From positions 930,001-994,000 of the forward strand of contig NZ_OY764327.1 in the NCBI RefSeq assembly GCF_963668385.1: 64,000 nt of DNA, read 5' to 3'. The notes under the pieces were generated by a model. The model worked only from the letters and a program-made list of their open reading frames with translations. It was not told the DNA's origin and searched no databases. Numbering within the stretch: the stretch's first letter is position 1; each line of letters starts with the position of its first letter. The position numbers were made by a program, and so were the translations under genes. Source of the DNA: an uncultured Carboxylicivirga sp. (GTDB taxonomy: Bacteria; Bacteroidota; Bacteroidia; Bacteroidales; Marinilabiliaceae). Of this stretch, positions 35,300 through 43,745 are shown piece after piece.

Positions 35300-35400
35300 T
35301 CAGTAATTATAGTTAATGTTTCAAATGTCGATGTGGTATTTCGACATCTACACTGCAAACCAAATCAAGAATAGCTAAGTATCCAATTTTATGTGATTTG

Positions 35401-35408
35401 CAAAGGTA
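35401..35408 (-). promoter_or_regulatory. Possible -7 element for the DUF6051 gene
   Basis: The minus strand reads TACCTTTG (TAnnTTTG), about 100 bp upstream of the start; no clear -33 element. A 6-bp hairpin (35326-35331 with 35341-35346) would lie in the transcribed leader. Confidence 0.35.
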
Positions 35409-35541
35409 AACAGGGCCTAAAATCCATATTTAGGGGTGAAATTTATTATACAGGGATGAATATTTTACAACGAAAAACCAGTATATATCTTAATTGCGAG
35501 TTGAAATATTTACTATTTTTAAACCGTGATAAAAATTAAGT

Positions 35542-36390
35542 ATGGATTTTAGTAAACCAATCCCAGGTTATCTTGTAAAAAAGCAGAACATTGTCAAGCT
35601 GATTCTATTCACAGCTGCTTTTGCTTTGGTATTTATTAATATCTATTCTCCATTTGGCGTAACTACCTGGTTTAACATATCGAAACTTGAACTTTTATTT
35701 TACTCAAGCTTAGTAATACTAACAGGAGTATTGGTTGTAGTTATCAGCCGTATTATCATGTACCAAATTTCAAGACGAAAAGTTAAGATTTCATTAGGCA
35801 ATTACCTGATATGGATTGCTATAGAAATTGTTAGCATGTCGCTCTTTTATACTTTTTACGAACTTCTTATTTTAAAAGATCCGCGACCTTTTGATGGAGC
35901 TATTAAAGTATCGATTCTAAATACTTCGTTAGTTCTCCTCATACCTTATGCCACCTTATGGCTCTACTTTTCGTGGCAGGATAACAAAGAAAAACTGGAA
36001 GAATTAAAAGCTGAGACTGAAGTTCCTACAGAGAAAAAAGGCATGGTAATTTTTAACGATGAAAAAGGCACCATGCGTCTCACTCTCAAATTAGATGACC
36101 TTTTGTATTTAAAAGGTGCTGATAATTATGTTACCATATATTACAACGATCTTCATAAACAAGAGAAATTCCTGCTTCGCAACACACTAAAGCAGCTAGA
36201 AGAGTATTTAAAGCCATTGGATGTTATTCGTTGTCATCGCTCTTACTTGGTTAATTTTAAGAAAGTAAAACTAATCGAACGAAGTAAAGAAGGTCTTCGA
36301 ATCAGGTTAGATGTTCAACCCAGTATCGAAATTCCTATCTCCAAAACCTATTCTACCGAAGTATTTACTTTATTTGAAAAAAACGGATAG
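35542..36390 (+). CDS. Membrane-bound LytTR-domain transcription regulator
   Basis: A 282-residue protein. Four hydrophobic segments (about residues 18-40, 50-72, 85-105, 122-145) precede a cytoplasmic LytTR DNA-binding domain (about 170-278). That domain has L-Y-L-K-G-A-D-N-Y-V-T-I-Y, I-R-C-H-R-S-Y-L-V-N and I-P-I-S-K-T-Y. There is no receiver domain and no adjacent histidine kinase, so it is a one-component membrane regulator. Its ligand and targets are unknown. It ends 13 bp before the first zinc operator but reads as a separate unit. Confidence 0.88.
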   Translation: MDFSKPIPGYLVKKQNIVKLILFTAAFALVFINIYSPFGVTTWFNISKLELLFYSSLVILTGVLVVVISRIIMYQISRRKVKISLGNYLIWIAIEIVSMSLFYTFYELLILKDPRPFDGAIKVSILNTSLVLLIPYATLWLYFSWQDNKEKLEELKAETEVPTEKKGMVIFNDEKGTMRLTLKLDDLLYLKGADNYVTIYYNDLHKQEKFLLRNTLKQLEEYLKPLDVIRCHRSYLVNFKKVKLIERSKEGLRIRLDVQPSIEIPISKTYSTEVFTLFEKNG

Positions 36391-36403
36391 CCAATCTTTT
36401 TTT

Positions 36404-36459
36404 TTGCAACAATGTTGCAGTATCAATTTTAAGAACATACTTTTGCAACAAAGTTGCAA
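36404..36459 (+). promoter_or_regulatory. Two palindromic zinc (Zur) operators overlapping the zur-znu promoter
   Basis: Box 1 (36404-36420) and box 2 (36443-36459) both have TTGCAAC, 3 nt, then GTTGCAA/G. Box 2 is a perfect 7-bp inverted repeat and box 1 is perfect over 6 bp. The promoter TACTTTTG (-7, 36438-36445) runs into box 2, and a GTTG at the -33 distance (36414-36417, 20-bp spacer) is the right arm of box 1. Binding of the Fur-family regulator made from the next gene would cover both promoter elements, giving zinc-dependent autoregulation. The palindromes are seen directly; the regulator match is inference. Confidence 0.75.
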
Positions 36460-36462
36460 TTT

Positions 36463-36861
36463 ATGGAAGCTGTTGATTATTTATCCGAGTATGGATTAAG
36501 CCGTACAACAATACGAACAAAACTTGTTCAAATTTTATTTGATGCTAAAGAAGCCTTATCATCTAAAGAAATTGAACAACAGCTGGATGACAATATAGAT
36601 AGAGTAACATTATACCGTACTATTCGGTTATTTGAAGAAAAGAAACTGATCCATAAAATAGTTGTGGATGAACAGACCACTAAGTACCGTTTGATACGAC
36701 CTAATAAAAGTACAGATCATCCTCACTTTCATTGTGTAAAATGCGATAAAGTAGTTTGCTTACCCCAAACACCTCTTCCATGCTGTAACTTACCACAGGG
36801 CTTTAGTGCCAATACTCAAAACACAATTATTGAAGGTACTTGCCAAAAATGTAATAAATAA
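36463..36861 (+). CDS. zur: Fur-family zinc uptake regulator (Zur-like)
   Basis: A 132-residue Fur-fold repressor. The winged helix is at residues about 15-75 (R-V-T-L-Y-R-T-I-R-L-F recognition helix). The metal part has H-P-H-F-H-C-V-K-C-D, C-C and the closing C-Q-K-C, so both CxxC structural zinc pairs are present. The start ATG 36463 lies 3 bp after operator box 2. It is the first gene of an operon with znuA 4 bp behind. The zinc role rests on these neighbours; the sequence alone would allow Fur or Zur. Confidence 0.85.
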   Translation: MEAVDYLSEYGLSRTTIRTKLVQILFDAKEALSSKEIEQQLDDNIDRVTLYRTIRLFEEKKLIHKIVVDEQTTKYRLIRPNKSTDHPHFHCVKCDKVVCLPQTPLPCCNLPQGFSANTQNTIIEGTCQKCNK

Positions 36862-36865
36862 TCTA

Positions 36866-37741
36866 ATGAAACTAAGATTTAATAAATACATATACTTTTT
36901 ACTTACAATTTTCTTTTTTGAATCTTGTACTACCACTAGTACCAAATCAGATAAACCAGCCATTTCGGTTAGCATTGGACCTCAAAAATATTTTATTGAA
37001 AGGTTAGCGGATACATTAATTAATGTCAACGTGATGATTCCTCAAGGAGCAAGTCACACAACCTATTCACCAACTGCTGGGCAATTAGTTAAGCTTAGTC
37101 ATTCCGAAGCCTATTTTCTCATAGGTCACCTAAGTTTTGAAACTACATGGAAGGATAAGTTTGAATCAGCCAATAGTGATATGAAATGGTTTAACCTATC
37201 GGATGGTATTGAAACCATAACTGAAGAGCACGATCATCACCACGAAGAAGAATGTAGCCATGGAAGCGATCCCCATATATGGACTTCACCTAAGCAGACC
37301 ATTCAAATTGTATCAAATATTAAAGATGCGTTAGAGGAATTACATCCCGAGTATAAATCAACCATTGAAAGTAACTATGAGTTACTCCTAAGCGACATTC
37401 ATAATTTAGATGCAAGACTTCAGCAATTGCAACTAATAAAACCGGGGTTATCCTTTATGATTTTTCATCCTGCATATACTTATTTAGCAGAATCGTATGG
37501 CTTTGAGCAGCTAACCATTGAATTTGAAGGCAAAACACCAACACCATCCAGGATGCAAAAAACAATTCAACAAGCTGTTGAAAAGAAAGTATCTACCATT
37601 TATATTCAGGAAGAATTTGACAAAACAAACGCTGAAACGATTGCTAATTCGATAAATGCCAAAACAGTACAGGTAAATCCTTTATCTGAAAACTGGCTGG
37701 CAGAAATGGATAGATTTATCTCTCACCTCGAAAATCATTAA
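36866..37741 (+). CDS. znuA: Zinc ABC transporter substrate-binding lipoprotein ZnuA
   Basis: A 291-residue cluster A-I metal-binding protein. The signal ends in a lipobox F-E-S-C (Cys about residue 21), so it is lipid-anchored at the inner membrane. Metal ligands are likely in the S-H-T-T-Y region, the H-L-S-F segment and the F-H-P-A-Y segment. The His/Glu-rich loop H-D-H-H-H-E-E-E-C-S-H with D-P-H-I-W follows and is typical for zinc rather than manganese. The start 36866 gives the signal peptide and lies 4 bp after zur. Confidence 0.92.
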   Translation: MKLRFNKYIYFLLTIFFFESCTTTSTKSDKPAISVSIGPQKYFIERLADTLINVNVMIPQGASHTTYSPTAGQLVKLSHSEAYFLIGHLSFETTWKDKFESANSDMKWFNLSDGIETITEEHDHHHEEECSHGSDPHIWTSPKQTIQIVSNIKDALEELHPEYKSTIESNYELLLSDIHNLDARLQQLQLIKPGLSFMIFHPAYTYLAESYGFEQLTIEFEGKTPTPSRMQKTIQQAVEKKVSTIYIQEEFDKTNAETIANSINAKTVQVNPLSENWLAEMDRFISHLENH

Positions 37742-37743
37742 TT

Positions 37744-38481
37744 ATGCCATCACTTCTTGAACTCGCGAATATTTCGGCTGGATACGAAGGCAAAACTGTA
37801 TTAAAAGATGTAAATCTTCAGGTGAATCAAAATGATTTTGTTGGAATAATAGGCCCGAATGGAGGTGGTAAAACTACCTTACTAAAAGTGCTTTTAGGCT
37901 TGATTAATCCACAAAAAGGAAAGGTAATTAAACAACCTGATTTAAGGATTGGGTATCTGCCTCAAATAAATACAATAGATAAAAAATTTCCGATATCGGT
38001 TAAAGAAGTTATTCTCTCTGGTCAATTAGCAAAAAAATGGTGGCACCGCTCTTCCGTTCAATTAAACGAAAAAGTGGATAAACTATTACATTACGTAGGT
38101 ATGCAAAAATATAAAAACACTGCTATTGGTGATTTAAGCGGTGGGCAAATGCAACGTATTTTTCTGTGTAGGGCACTAATCAGCGATCCTCATTTATTAA
38201 TTTTGGATGAGCCCAATACCTACGTTGACAAAGCGTTTGAAGAAAACTTATACAATCTATTAGGAGATTTAAATAACAGAATGGCAATTCTACTTGTTTC
38301 ACACGATGTTGGAACCATTTCTTCAATGGTAAAAACAATAGCTTGTGTTAATGGAGGTTTGCATTATCACGATTCAAATAAGATTACAACTGAAGTATTA
38401 AAATCATACAATTGCCCAATTGAGATCATTACACATGGAAGTGTACCTCACCGCGTTTTAAAGACACATAATCATGACTAA
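37744..38481 (+). CDS. znuC: Zinc ABC transporter ATP-binding protein ZnuC
   Basis: A 245-residue ATPase. Walker A is G-P-N-G-G-G-K-T (about 36-43), the signature L-S-G-G-Q-M-Q-R, Walker B L-L-I-L-D-E-P with N after it, and the H-loop V-S-H-D. The C-terminus is His-rich (H-Y-H; H-R-V-L-K-T-H-N-H-D), often seen in ZnuC. It starts 2 bp after znuA and overlaps znuB by 8 bp. Confidence 0.93.
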   Translation: MPSLLELANISAGYEGKTVLKDVNLQVNQNDFVGIIGPNGGGKTTLLKVLLGLINPQKGKVIKQPDLRIGYLPQINTIDKKFPISVKEVILSGQLAKKWWHRSSVQLNEKVDKLLHYVGMQKYKNTAIGDLSGGQMQRIFLCRALISDPHLLILDEPNTYVDKAFEENLYNLLGDLNNRMAILLVSHDVGTISSMVKTIACVNGGLHYHDSNKITTEVLKSYNCPIEIITHGSVPHRVLKTHNHD

Positions 38482-39292
38482 TATCTTTGAAATCTTATCA
38501 TTTAGTTTTTTTCAAAATGCAATATGGGCAGCTGCTTTATCATCGGTAATAGCAGGTATTGTTGGCACCTACATTGTAGCCCGCCGAAATGTATTTATTA
38601 GTGGCGGAATTACTCACGCATCATTCGGAGGAATGGGCATTGCCTATTATCTGGGACTAAATCCCGTATTAGGAGCAGCACTATTTGCAATTGCTTCGGC
38701 TCTTGGAATTGAGTGGACGAGTAAAAAAGCAGGTTTACGAGAAGATAGTGCCATTGCCATAATATGGTCACTAGGAATGGCTATCGGAATTATTTTTGTA
38801 TTCCTCACACCAGGTTACAGTCCCAATTTAATGAGTTTTTTATTTGGCGATATTTTAACCGTTAAACCGATTGATCTAATACTACTAGCCTCCTTATCCA
38901 TTGCAATTATAGGTTTAACAATTATTTTTTATCATCCCATACTTTTTACTGCATTTGATAGCGATTATGCAAAGACTGTTGGCTATAAAGCGAATCTTAT
39001 TAGATATATCATATCAATTATTATTGCTTTATCTATTGTGTTAGCAATAAAAGTAATGGGAATTATATTGGTATTATCTTTATTTACCATTCCTCCATCT
39101 GCTGCTAATCTCTTTTCAAAAAATTTCAGATCTATCATATTCCTCTCTTTAGCAATCAGTTTAACAGGAAGTATTTCAGGCCTGATACTTGCTTATATCT
39201 TTGATTTACCATCGGGAGCAACAATCATTTTTACTTTAACAGGAATATACATCCTACTAAGAGTATTAAAACACATATTCGAAGAAAAATGA
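38474..39292 (+). CDS. znuB: Zinc ABC transporter permease ZnuB
   Basis: A 272-residue ABC-3 family permease with about eight membrane segments. The family loop with A-R-R-N-V-F-I-S-G-G-I-T-H-A-S-F-G-G is present, along with K-V-M-G-I-I-L-V in the later half. It overlaps znuC by 8 bp and the receptor gene by 4 bp (ATGA), so the three are translated as a unit. Confidence 0.93.
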   Translation: MTNIFEILSFSFFQNAIWAAALSSVIAGIVGTYIVARRNVFISGGITHASFGGMGIAYYLGLNPVLGAALFAIASALGIEWTSKKAGLREDSAIAIIWSLGMAIGIIFVFLTPGYSPNLMSFLFGDILTVKPIDLILLASLSIAIIGLTIIFYHPILFTAFDSDYAKTVGYKANLIRYIISIIIALSIVLAIKVMGIILVLSLFTIPPSAANLFSKNFRSIIFLSLAISLTGSISGLILAYIFDLPSGATIIFTLTGIYILLRVLKHIFEEK

Positions 39293-41556
39293 AACAAATA
39301 TTATTATTTCTATGTGTAAATTTTTTTGCACTGGAATCATTCGCTCAAATTTCGGGGGTTGTTACCGAAAAAGAAAGTGGAGAAAGATTAATTGGCGCAA
39401 CAGTTTATCTAATGGAGCTAGAAAAAGGAACTGTTACCGATACAAAAGGAGTATTTTCCTTCACAGGCTTACCCAACAACAAATTAACAATTCAAGTTTC
39501 GTATTTAGGTTATCAAACAGAGTATATAAAATGGTTGCCTGAATCAAAAGTTTCAAACCTTAAAATTGAGTTGAAACATGTAACAATTCGACAGGAAGAA
39601 GTAGTTGTATCTGCCGGATTCTCCGACACTCAACATAAAAATGCCATATCGGTTGATTTCCTCGACAATAAGCAAATAAACGCCACTACCGCTATTTCAT
39701 CAAACCAACTATTATCAAAATTCCCGGGAATTGATGTTGCAAGTGGTAGCCCTGCAGAATCTCAACCAGTAATTAGAGGTTTATCTGGCACTAATATTTT
39801 GATGCTTAACAATGGCATTCGATTAGAGAATTATCAATTCTCTCGTCATCATCCATTTATTGTTGACGAATATGGTACCGAGCGCATAGAAGTGATAAAA
39901 GGACCTGCTTCATTACTTTATGGATCTGATGCAGTAGGTGGTGTTATTAACTTTATCAAAGAATTACCTGCTCCTACTGATGAGATGGAAGCAGACTTCA
40001 GAACCCGATATTTTAGTAATACCAGTGGCTTTAATACTACATTAGGAGTTAAACAAAGTTCTGATCATTTTCAGTGGGGAGTAAGAGGCGTTTCTAAATC
40101 GCATGGCGATTATCACGACGGTAATAATAATACAATTCCCAACTCAAGGTATACTAGTAATGCACTAAAAACCTTTGTTGGATATAACTTTAAAAACGGA
40201 TCAACAAAATTTTATTACGATTATACCAAGGATAATATTGGATTAACAATTGCTGGTGTTGATACATTAAAACTAGGTGATACAAATACTCCTGATGTAT
40301 TTTATCAAGATTTGGCGAACCACTTTTTAAGCTCAAAAACGACTTTATTCATTGGTAATTTAAAACTAAATGCCAATTTAGGTTATCAAATAAATAAGCG
40401 CAAAGAAATTGAAATGGTTACGCGCGACGATAATGGCATTGCAATCAATAGCGAGTTGAATACCTTTAATTATGAGTTAAAGGCACAATCTGATTTATCA
40501 GAAAAATTAAAATCTATTTTTGGGCTTCAAGGAATGTATCGAAAGAATACCAACCACGAAGCGGAAGGCAAAATTATACCTGACGCTAATTTGTTTGACC
40601 TATCTGGCTTTGGATTTTTTCAATACACAGCCAACCATAACTTTGTGATGCAAGCAGGTTTAAGATACGATTATAGGAGTTTGGATGTTCCCCTTCAGGA
40701 ACGTGGTTCACACGATCACGATCATGGATCAGCAGAGTCTGTTCATGAAGATGAAGAACATGAACTTATTGAATTAAATCGCAACTTTAGCAACATTAGT
40801 GGTTCATTGGGTGCAACATACCATCTTTCGGAAAGCACCTTATTAAGAGCTAACTTTGCCAGTGCTTTCAGAGCACCAAATCTTGCTGAATTAACTCAAG
40901 CAGGAATGCATGCAGGAAGACACGAAGAGGGAAATCCTGATTTGAAAGCCCAACGAAGCTACGAAGCTGACTTAGGGATACACAGCCACTACGAGCTAAT
41001 TAGCATAGACGTTTCTACATATCATAACTACATAGATAATTACATTTACCTGGCTCCAACCGAGGAAGTTGAACATGGTAATCCAGTCTATCTCTACGGG
41101 CAAACCAAAGCAAGCTTAAGCGGAGCTGAAGCAGGGATCCATTATCATCCAAATACAGCAAAATGGCTACATATTAAAGGTACAGGATCATACATCTATG
41201 CACGTCGAAACGATAATACACCACTGCCTTTTATACCACCATTTAAAGGTAATATCGAATTTAAGTTTGAAAAAGATGACTGGGGTATCCTTCATCGCAG
41301 TTTCTTCCAGTTTGACATAGATTTAGTAGCAGATCAGAACAATCCATCTGAATTTGAATCATCAACACCTGGATATTATTTATTAAATGCCATGGTTGGC
41401 ACCGCTTTAAAAGCTGGAAACATAAAATTAGATCTTTCGATATCAGCCAACAACATATTAAACAGGCAATATGTAGATCATTTGAATCTTCTAAAGGACT
41501 TAGGTTATTATAATATGGGACGCAATTTATCGATAGGTGTATCGGCACGATTTTAA
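39289..41556 (+). CDS. TonB-dependent outer-membrane receptor, probable zinc receptor (ZnuD-like)
   Basis: A 755-residue receptor. After the signal peptide (to about residue 20, A-Q) comes a carboxypeptidase-like regulatory domain (I-S-G-V-V-T-E-K-E-S-G, 22-95), then the plug (S-K-F-P-G-I-D-V-A; P-V-I-R-G-L-S-G-T) and a 22-strand barrel ending in aromatic F. A His/Asp/Glu-rich stretch (S-H-D-H-D-H-G-S followed by H-E-D-E-E-H-E, about residues 475-495) lies in an outer loop, as in ZnuD of Neisseria. The znuB overlap makes it the last gene of the zinc operon. A strong terminator follows. Confidence 0.85.
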   Translation: MKQILLFLCVNFFALESFAQISGVVTEKESGERLIGATVYLMELEKGTVTDTKGVFSFTGLPNNKLTIQVSYLGYQTEYIKWLPESKVSNLKIELKHVTIRQEEVVVSAGFSDTQHKNAISVDFLDNKQINATTAISSNQLLSKFPGIDVASGSPAESQPVIRGLSGTNILMLNNGIRLENYQFSRHHPFIVDEYGTERIEVIKGPASLLYGSDAVGGVINFIKELPAPTDEMEADFRTRYFSNTSGFNTTLGVKQSSDHFQWGVRGVSKSHGDYHDGNNNTIPNSRYTSNALKTFVGYNFKNGSTKFYYDYTKDNIGLTIAGVDTLKLGDTNTPDVFYQDLANHFLSSKTTLFIGNLKLNANLGYQINKRKEIEMVTRDDNGIAINSELNTFNYELKAQSDLSEKLKSIFGLQGMYRKNTNHEAEGKIIPDANLFDLSGFGFFQYTANHNFVMQAGLRYDYRSLDVPLQERGSHDHDHGSAESVHEDEEHELIELNRNFSNISGSLGATYHLSESTLLRANFASAFRAPNLAELTQAGMHAGRHEEGNPDLKAQRSYEADLGIHSHYELISIDVSTYHNYIDNYIYLAPTEEVEHGNPVYLYGQTKASLSGAEAGIHYHPNTAKWLHIKGTGSYIYARRNDNTPLPFIPPFKGNIEFKFEKDDWGILHRSFFQFDIDLVADQNNPSEFESSTPGYYLLNAMVGTALKAGNIKLDLSISANNILNRQYVDHLNLLKDLGYYNMGRNLSIGVSARF

Positions 41557-41558
41557 CT

Positions 41559-41597
41559 AAAAAAGGTGATGCACCAACACAATGCATCACCCTTTTA
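41559..41597. terminator. Bidirectional terminator between the zinc operon and the HMA gene
   Basis: The stem pairs 41565-41573 with 41583-41591 (loop about 9 nt), extended by flanking A and T runs. T-runs lie on both strands. It ends the zinc operon and, on the other strand, the three-gene group ending at 41621. Confidence 0.85.
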
Positions 41598-41620
41598 CCT
41601 TACAAGTGCCAAAAACTTTA

Positions 41621-41926
41621 TTATTCTTTTACCCTATATCCAACCTTATTAATTATGCGGGTTATATCATCTCTATTTAAATTAACAGTATCTACCTTCA
41701 CTTTTGCAATTCCGGTATTATGATCGGCTTTTACTTCAATAACTCCATCAAGCTTTAACAATCCTCTCTCAATTGTTACTTCACAACCTTCGCATGTCAT
41801 TCCTTCAATATTCATCACTATCTCATCAATATTTAAAGAATCAATTTCTTTTACAGAACTTCTTTGGTTTCCACTATTACAACTAAAAAGTGCTAAAACC
41901 AATACAACTACACCAATGACTTTCAT
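41621..41926 (-). CDS. Heavy-metal-associated (HMA) domain lipoprotein
   Basis: A 101-residue protein with a lipoprotein signal (lipobox F-S-C near residue 16), then an HMA domain whose metal motif is G-M-T-C-E-G-C-E. This ferredoxin-like fold binds Cu(I) or other soft metals in Atx1-type chaperones. Its placement outside the cytoplasm, 12 bp behind COX-like subunits, suggests copper supply or sensing for an oxidase. The zinc operon across the terminator is convergent, so a shared role with it is not implied. Confidence 0.85.
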   Translation of the reverse strand: MKVIGVVVLVLALFSCNSGNQRSSVKEIDSLNIDEIVMNIEGMTCEGCEVTIERGLLKLDGVIEVKADHNTGIAKVKVDTVNLNRDDITRIINKVGYRVKE

Positions 41927-41938
41927 AGTAAAAAGGAA

Positions 41939-42226
41939 TTAATAATATTGATAATTAAGGAAAGATACAGCTATAATAGCCAACAAAAACAATAGCGATA
42001 CAGCTAAGAGAGTTTTTAAAATTGCTGTATTAAGTTTAATTCTCATAAATAATACCATTATTATTCCAGCACTTACAACCGCTAAACCAATTGCTGTTAT
42101 TACTGGCAATCCATCCAATTCGTAACGGGTTATACCTACAGCACTTAGAGTAATAATAACTAGTAAAGCAAATATACCTCCATATAACTTGTAAGAAATT
42201 TCGTTTGATTGACTAACATTTTCCAT
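41939..42226 (-). CDS. Cytochrome oxidase subunit IV-like membrane protein
   Basis: A 95-residue protein with three hydrophobic segments (about residues 14-32, 38-60, 70-92), matching the bacterial COX IV/CyoD-like family. In the same operon, 11 bp after the subunit III-like gene and 12 bp before the HMA lipoprotein. A NorF-like role is an alternative. No catalytic residues are expected. Confidence 0.7.
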   Translation of the reverse strand: MENVSQSNEISYKLYGGIFALLVIITLSAVGITRYELDGLPVITAIGLAVVSAGIIMVLFMRIKLNTAILKTLLAVSLLFLLAIIAVSFLNYQYY

Positions 42227-42237
42227 CGTAACAATAT

Positions 42238-42864
42238 TTAGGAGATTAAGTAAAACATTGTAAATACAAAAAACCAGATGATGGTTTGTAAATTCCAGAA
42301 TAAACTAACATTATCGAGTAAAGCTGTATTCTCAGCAGAAAGTGTATTATTATTTACTTTAACAGTAACTACTGTAATAAATATAAAACCCACAAGAATA
42401 TGAAAAGCATGCAAACCCGTAATTAAGTAATACAAACCATAAAAAATACCGTCACCCTCGCCCAGCTTAATAAGATTTTCGTTACCAGGGAATAAACCTA
42501 AGATAATATTTCCCTCCCATTCGAAATATTTATTTGCAAGAAACATAAATGCAAGAAACAAGCTTGTTGTCAGTAGAAACATTGCAGATGCTTTATCGCG
42601 CCTTCGAATAGCTGTAGTGGCCATTCCTAATGTTGTAACACTCCCAATTAGCATAATTGTATTAACAGTGCCCAGAGTTACACTTAGTTGTTCTGCTGCC
42701 AAATGAAATGCAACTGGATGAAAATATCGGTAAATACCATAAACTGTTAATAACCCCGCAAAAAGAAGTAAATCGGTAAGAAGCATAACCCACAAACCTG
42801 TTTTATCATCATGTATTGTCCGGCTAAACTTTTGGGATAATTCAATAGTCTTATTCATATTCAT
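42238..42864 (-). CDS. Heme-copper oxidase subunit III-like (COX III / NorE-like)
   Basis: A 208-residue protein with five membrane segments, the short form of COX III without the first two helices. Typical features are G-L-W-V-M-L-L-T-D, the conserved Glu in Y-F-E-W-E and G-L-H-A-F-H-I-L-V-G. The same build is seen in subunit III of bacterial oxidases and in NorE of nitric oxide reductase clusters. Subunits I and II are not adjacent, so which complex it serves is open. Next genes are a COX IV-like protein (11 bp) and an HMA lipoprotein. Confidence 0.78.
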   Translation of the reverse strand: MNMNKTIELSQKFSRTIHDDKTGLWVMLLTDLLLFAGLLTVYGIYRYFHPVAFHLAAEQLSVTLGTVNTIMLIGSVTTLGMATTAIRRRDKASAMFLLTTSLFLAFMFLANKYFEWEGNIILGLFPGNENLIKLGEGDGIFYGLYYLITGLHAFHILVGFIFITVVTVKVNNNTLSAENTALLDNVSLFWNLQTIIWFFVFTMFYLIS

Positions 42865-42987
42865 TGGATTTTAACAATACCACCCAGCGTAATAGCAGTA
42901 TTGGTTTGGACACTCATCAACAATTCAGATTAAACTTATATTACAAAACCTCAATTTTTCCGAATCATCTTTATAACAAAAAGATAG

Positions 42988-43006
42988 TGTGATAGTTTAG
43001 ATCACA
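42988..43006. promoter_or_regulatory. CRP/FNR-like palindrome upstream of the COX III-like operon
   Basis: TGTGAT, 7 nt, ATCACA is a perfect 6-bp inverted repeat about 124 bp upstream of the 42864 start. The half-sites equal the TGTGA/TCACA arms of CRP-type sites, but the spacing is not the E. coli one. A redox or NO-responsive CRP/FNR-family regulator would fit the genes. No such regulator is encoded in the window. The site also lies just past the psd terminator, whose gene runs the other way from it on the same strand. Confidence 0.4.
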
Positions 43007-43020
43007 ATAAAAATTTATAG

Positions 43021-43053
43021 AAACAAAAAAGGCTGCCTTATAAAGACAGCCTT
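43021..43053 (-). terminator. Terminator after psd
   Basis: An 8-bp stem (43028-43035 with 43046-43053) with a further 3-bp inner pair, followed on the minus strand by a T-run. It lies 23 bp past the psd stop. Confidence 0.75.
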
Positions 43054-43076
43054 TAATTATAAATTCAAATATATTT

Positions 43077-43730
43077 TTATTTCAACCAACCAACAATGGT
43101 TTGTCTACCAGTTACCTTTTGTTCCAATTCCACATCAATTCTAGAATCTAGTGGTAAATAAAGATCCACACGTGAACCAAATTTAATGAATCCCATTTGT
43201 TCAGCCTGTGCTACTTTCTTTTCTTCTTCGGCATAACAAACAATACGGCGTGCCATAGCACCTGCAACCTGACGAACTAATATTTGTGTCCCATTCCTGT
43301 TTTCCAAAACAACAGTTGTACGTTCATTTTCAGTTGATGATTTAGGAAGGTATGCTGCCATAAATCTACCGTTATGATGTCTGAAATACTTTACAATACC
43401 TTTAATCGGAAACCAATTGATATGCACATTAAAAACCGACATAAAGATTGAAACCTGAAGACATTTTGTCTTTAAATATTCGTCTTCAAAAACTTCCTCA
43501 ATTGTTACCACTTTTCCATCGGCAGGTGCAATTATTGCTCCATCCTGAATAATAGCATCTCTTTTAGGATTTCTAAAAAAATTGATAATTAAAAAGTAAA
43601 ATAGTACCGATGCTAATGTGGTATATTTTGTAACCTCAATTCCTCCTAAAAAATAAATACCTGCATTTAATCCCAGCAGTATTACAAGCACTACAAACAA
43701 TGTTGAGTAGCCTTCTTTGTGTATAGTCAT
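43077..43730 (-). CDS. psd: Phosphatidylserine decarboxylase proenzyme (short form)
   Basis: A 217-residue proenzyme that self-cleaves to form a pyruvoyl cofactor and converts phosphatidylserine to phosphatidylethanolamine. One N-terminal membrane region (residues 10-50), then A-P-A-D-G-K-V, F-M-S-V-F-N-V-H-I-N and the cleavage site F-G-S-R-V-D near residue 185, where the serine becomes the pyruvoyl group. It is the short archaetidylserine-type family common in Bacteroidota. It lies 15 bp after cdsA, in one operon. Confidence 0.93.
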   Translation of the reverse strand: MTIHKEGYSTLFVVLVILLGLNAGIYFLGGIEVTKYTTLASVLFYFLIINFFRNPKRDAIIQDGAIIAPADGKVVTIEEVFEDEYLKTKCLQVSIFMSVFNVHINWFPIKGIVKYFRHHNGRFMAAYLPKSSTENERTTVVLENRNGTQILVRQVAGAMARRIVCYAEEEKKVAQAEQMGFIKFGSRVDLYLPLDSRIDVELEQKVTGRQTIVGWLK

Positions 43731-43745
43731 ATTTCTTAATTACAA

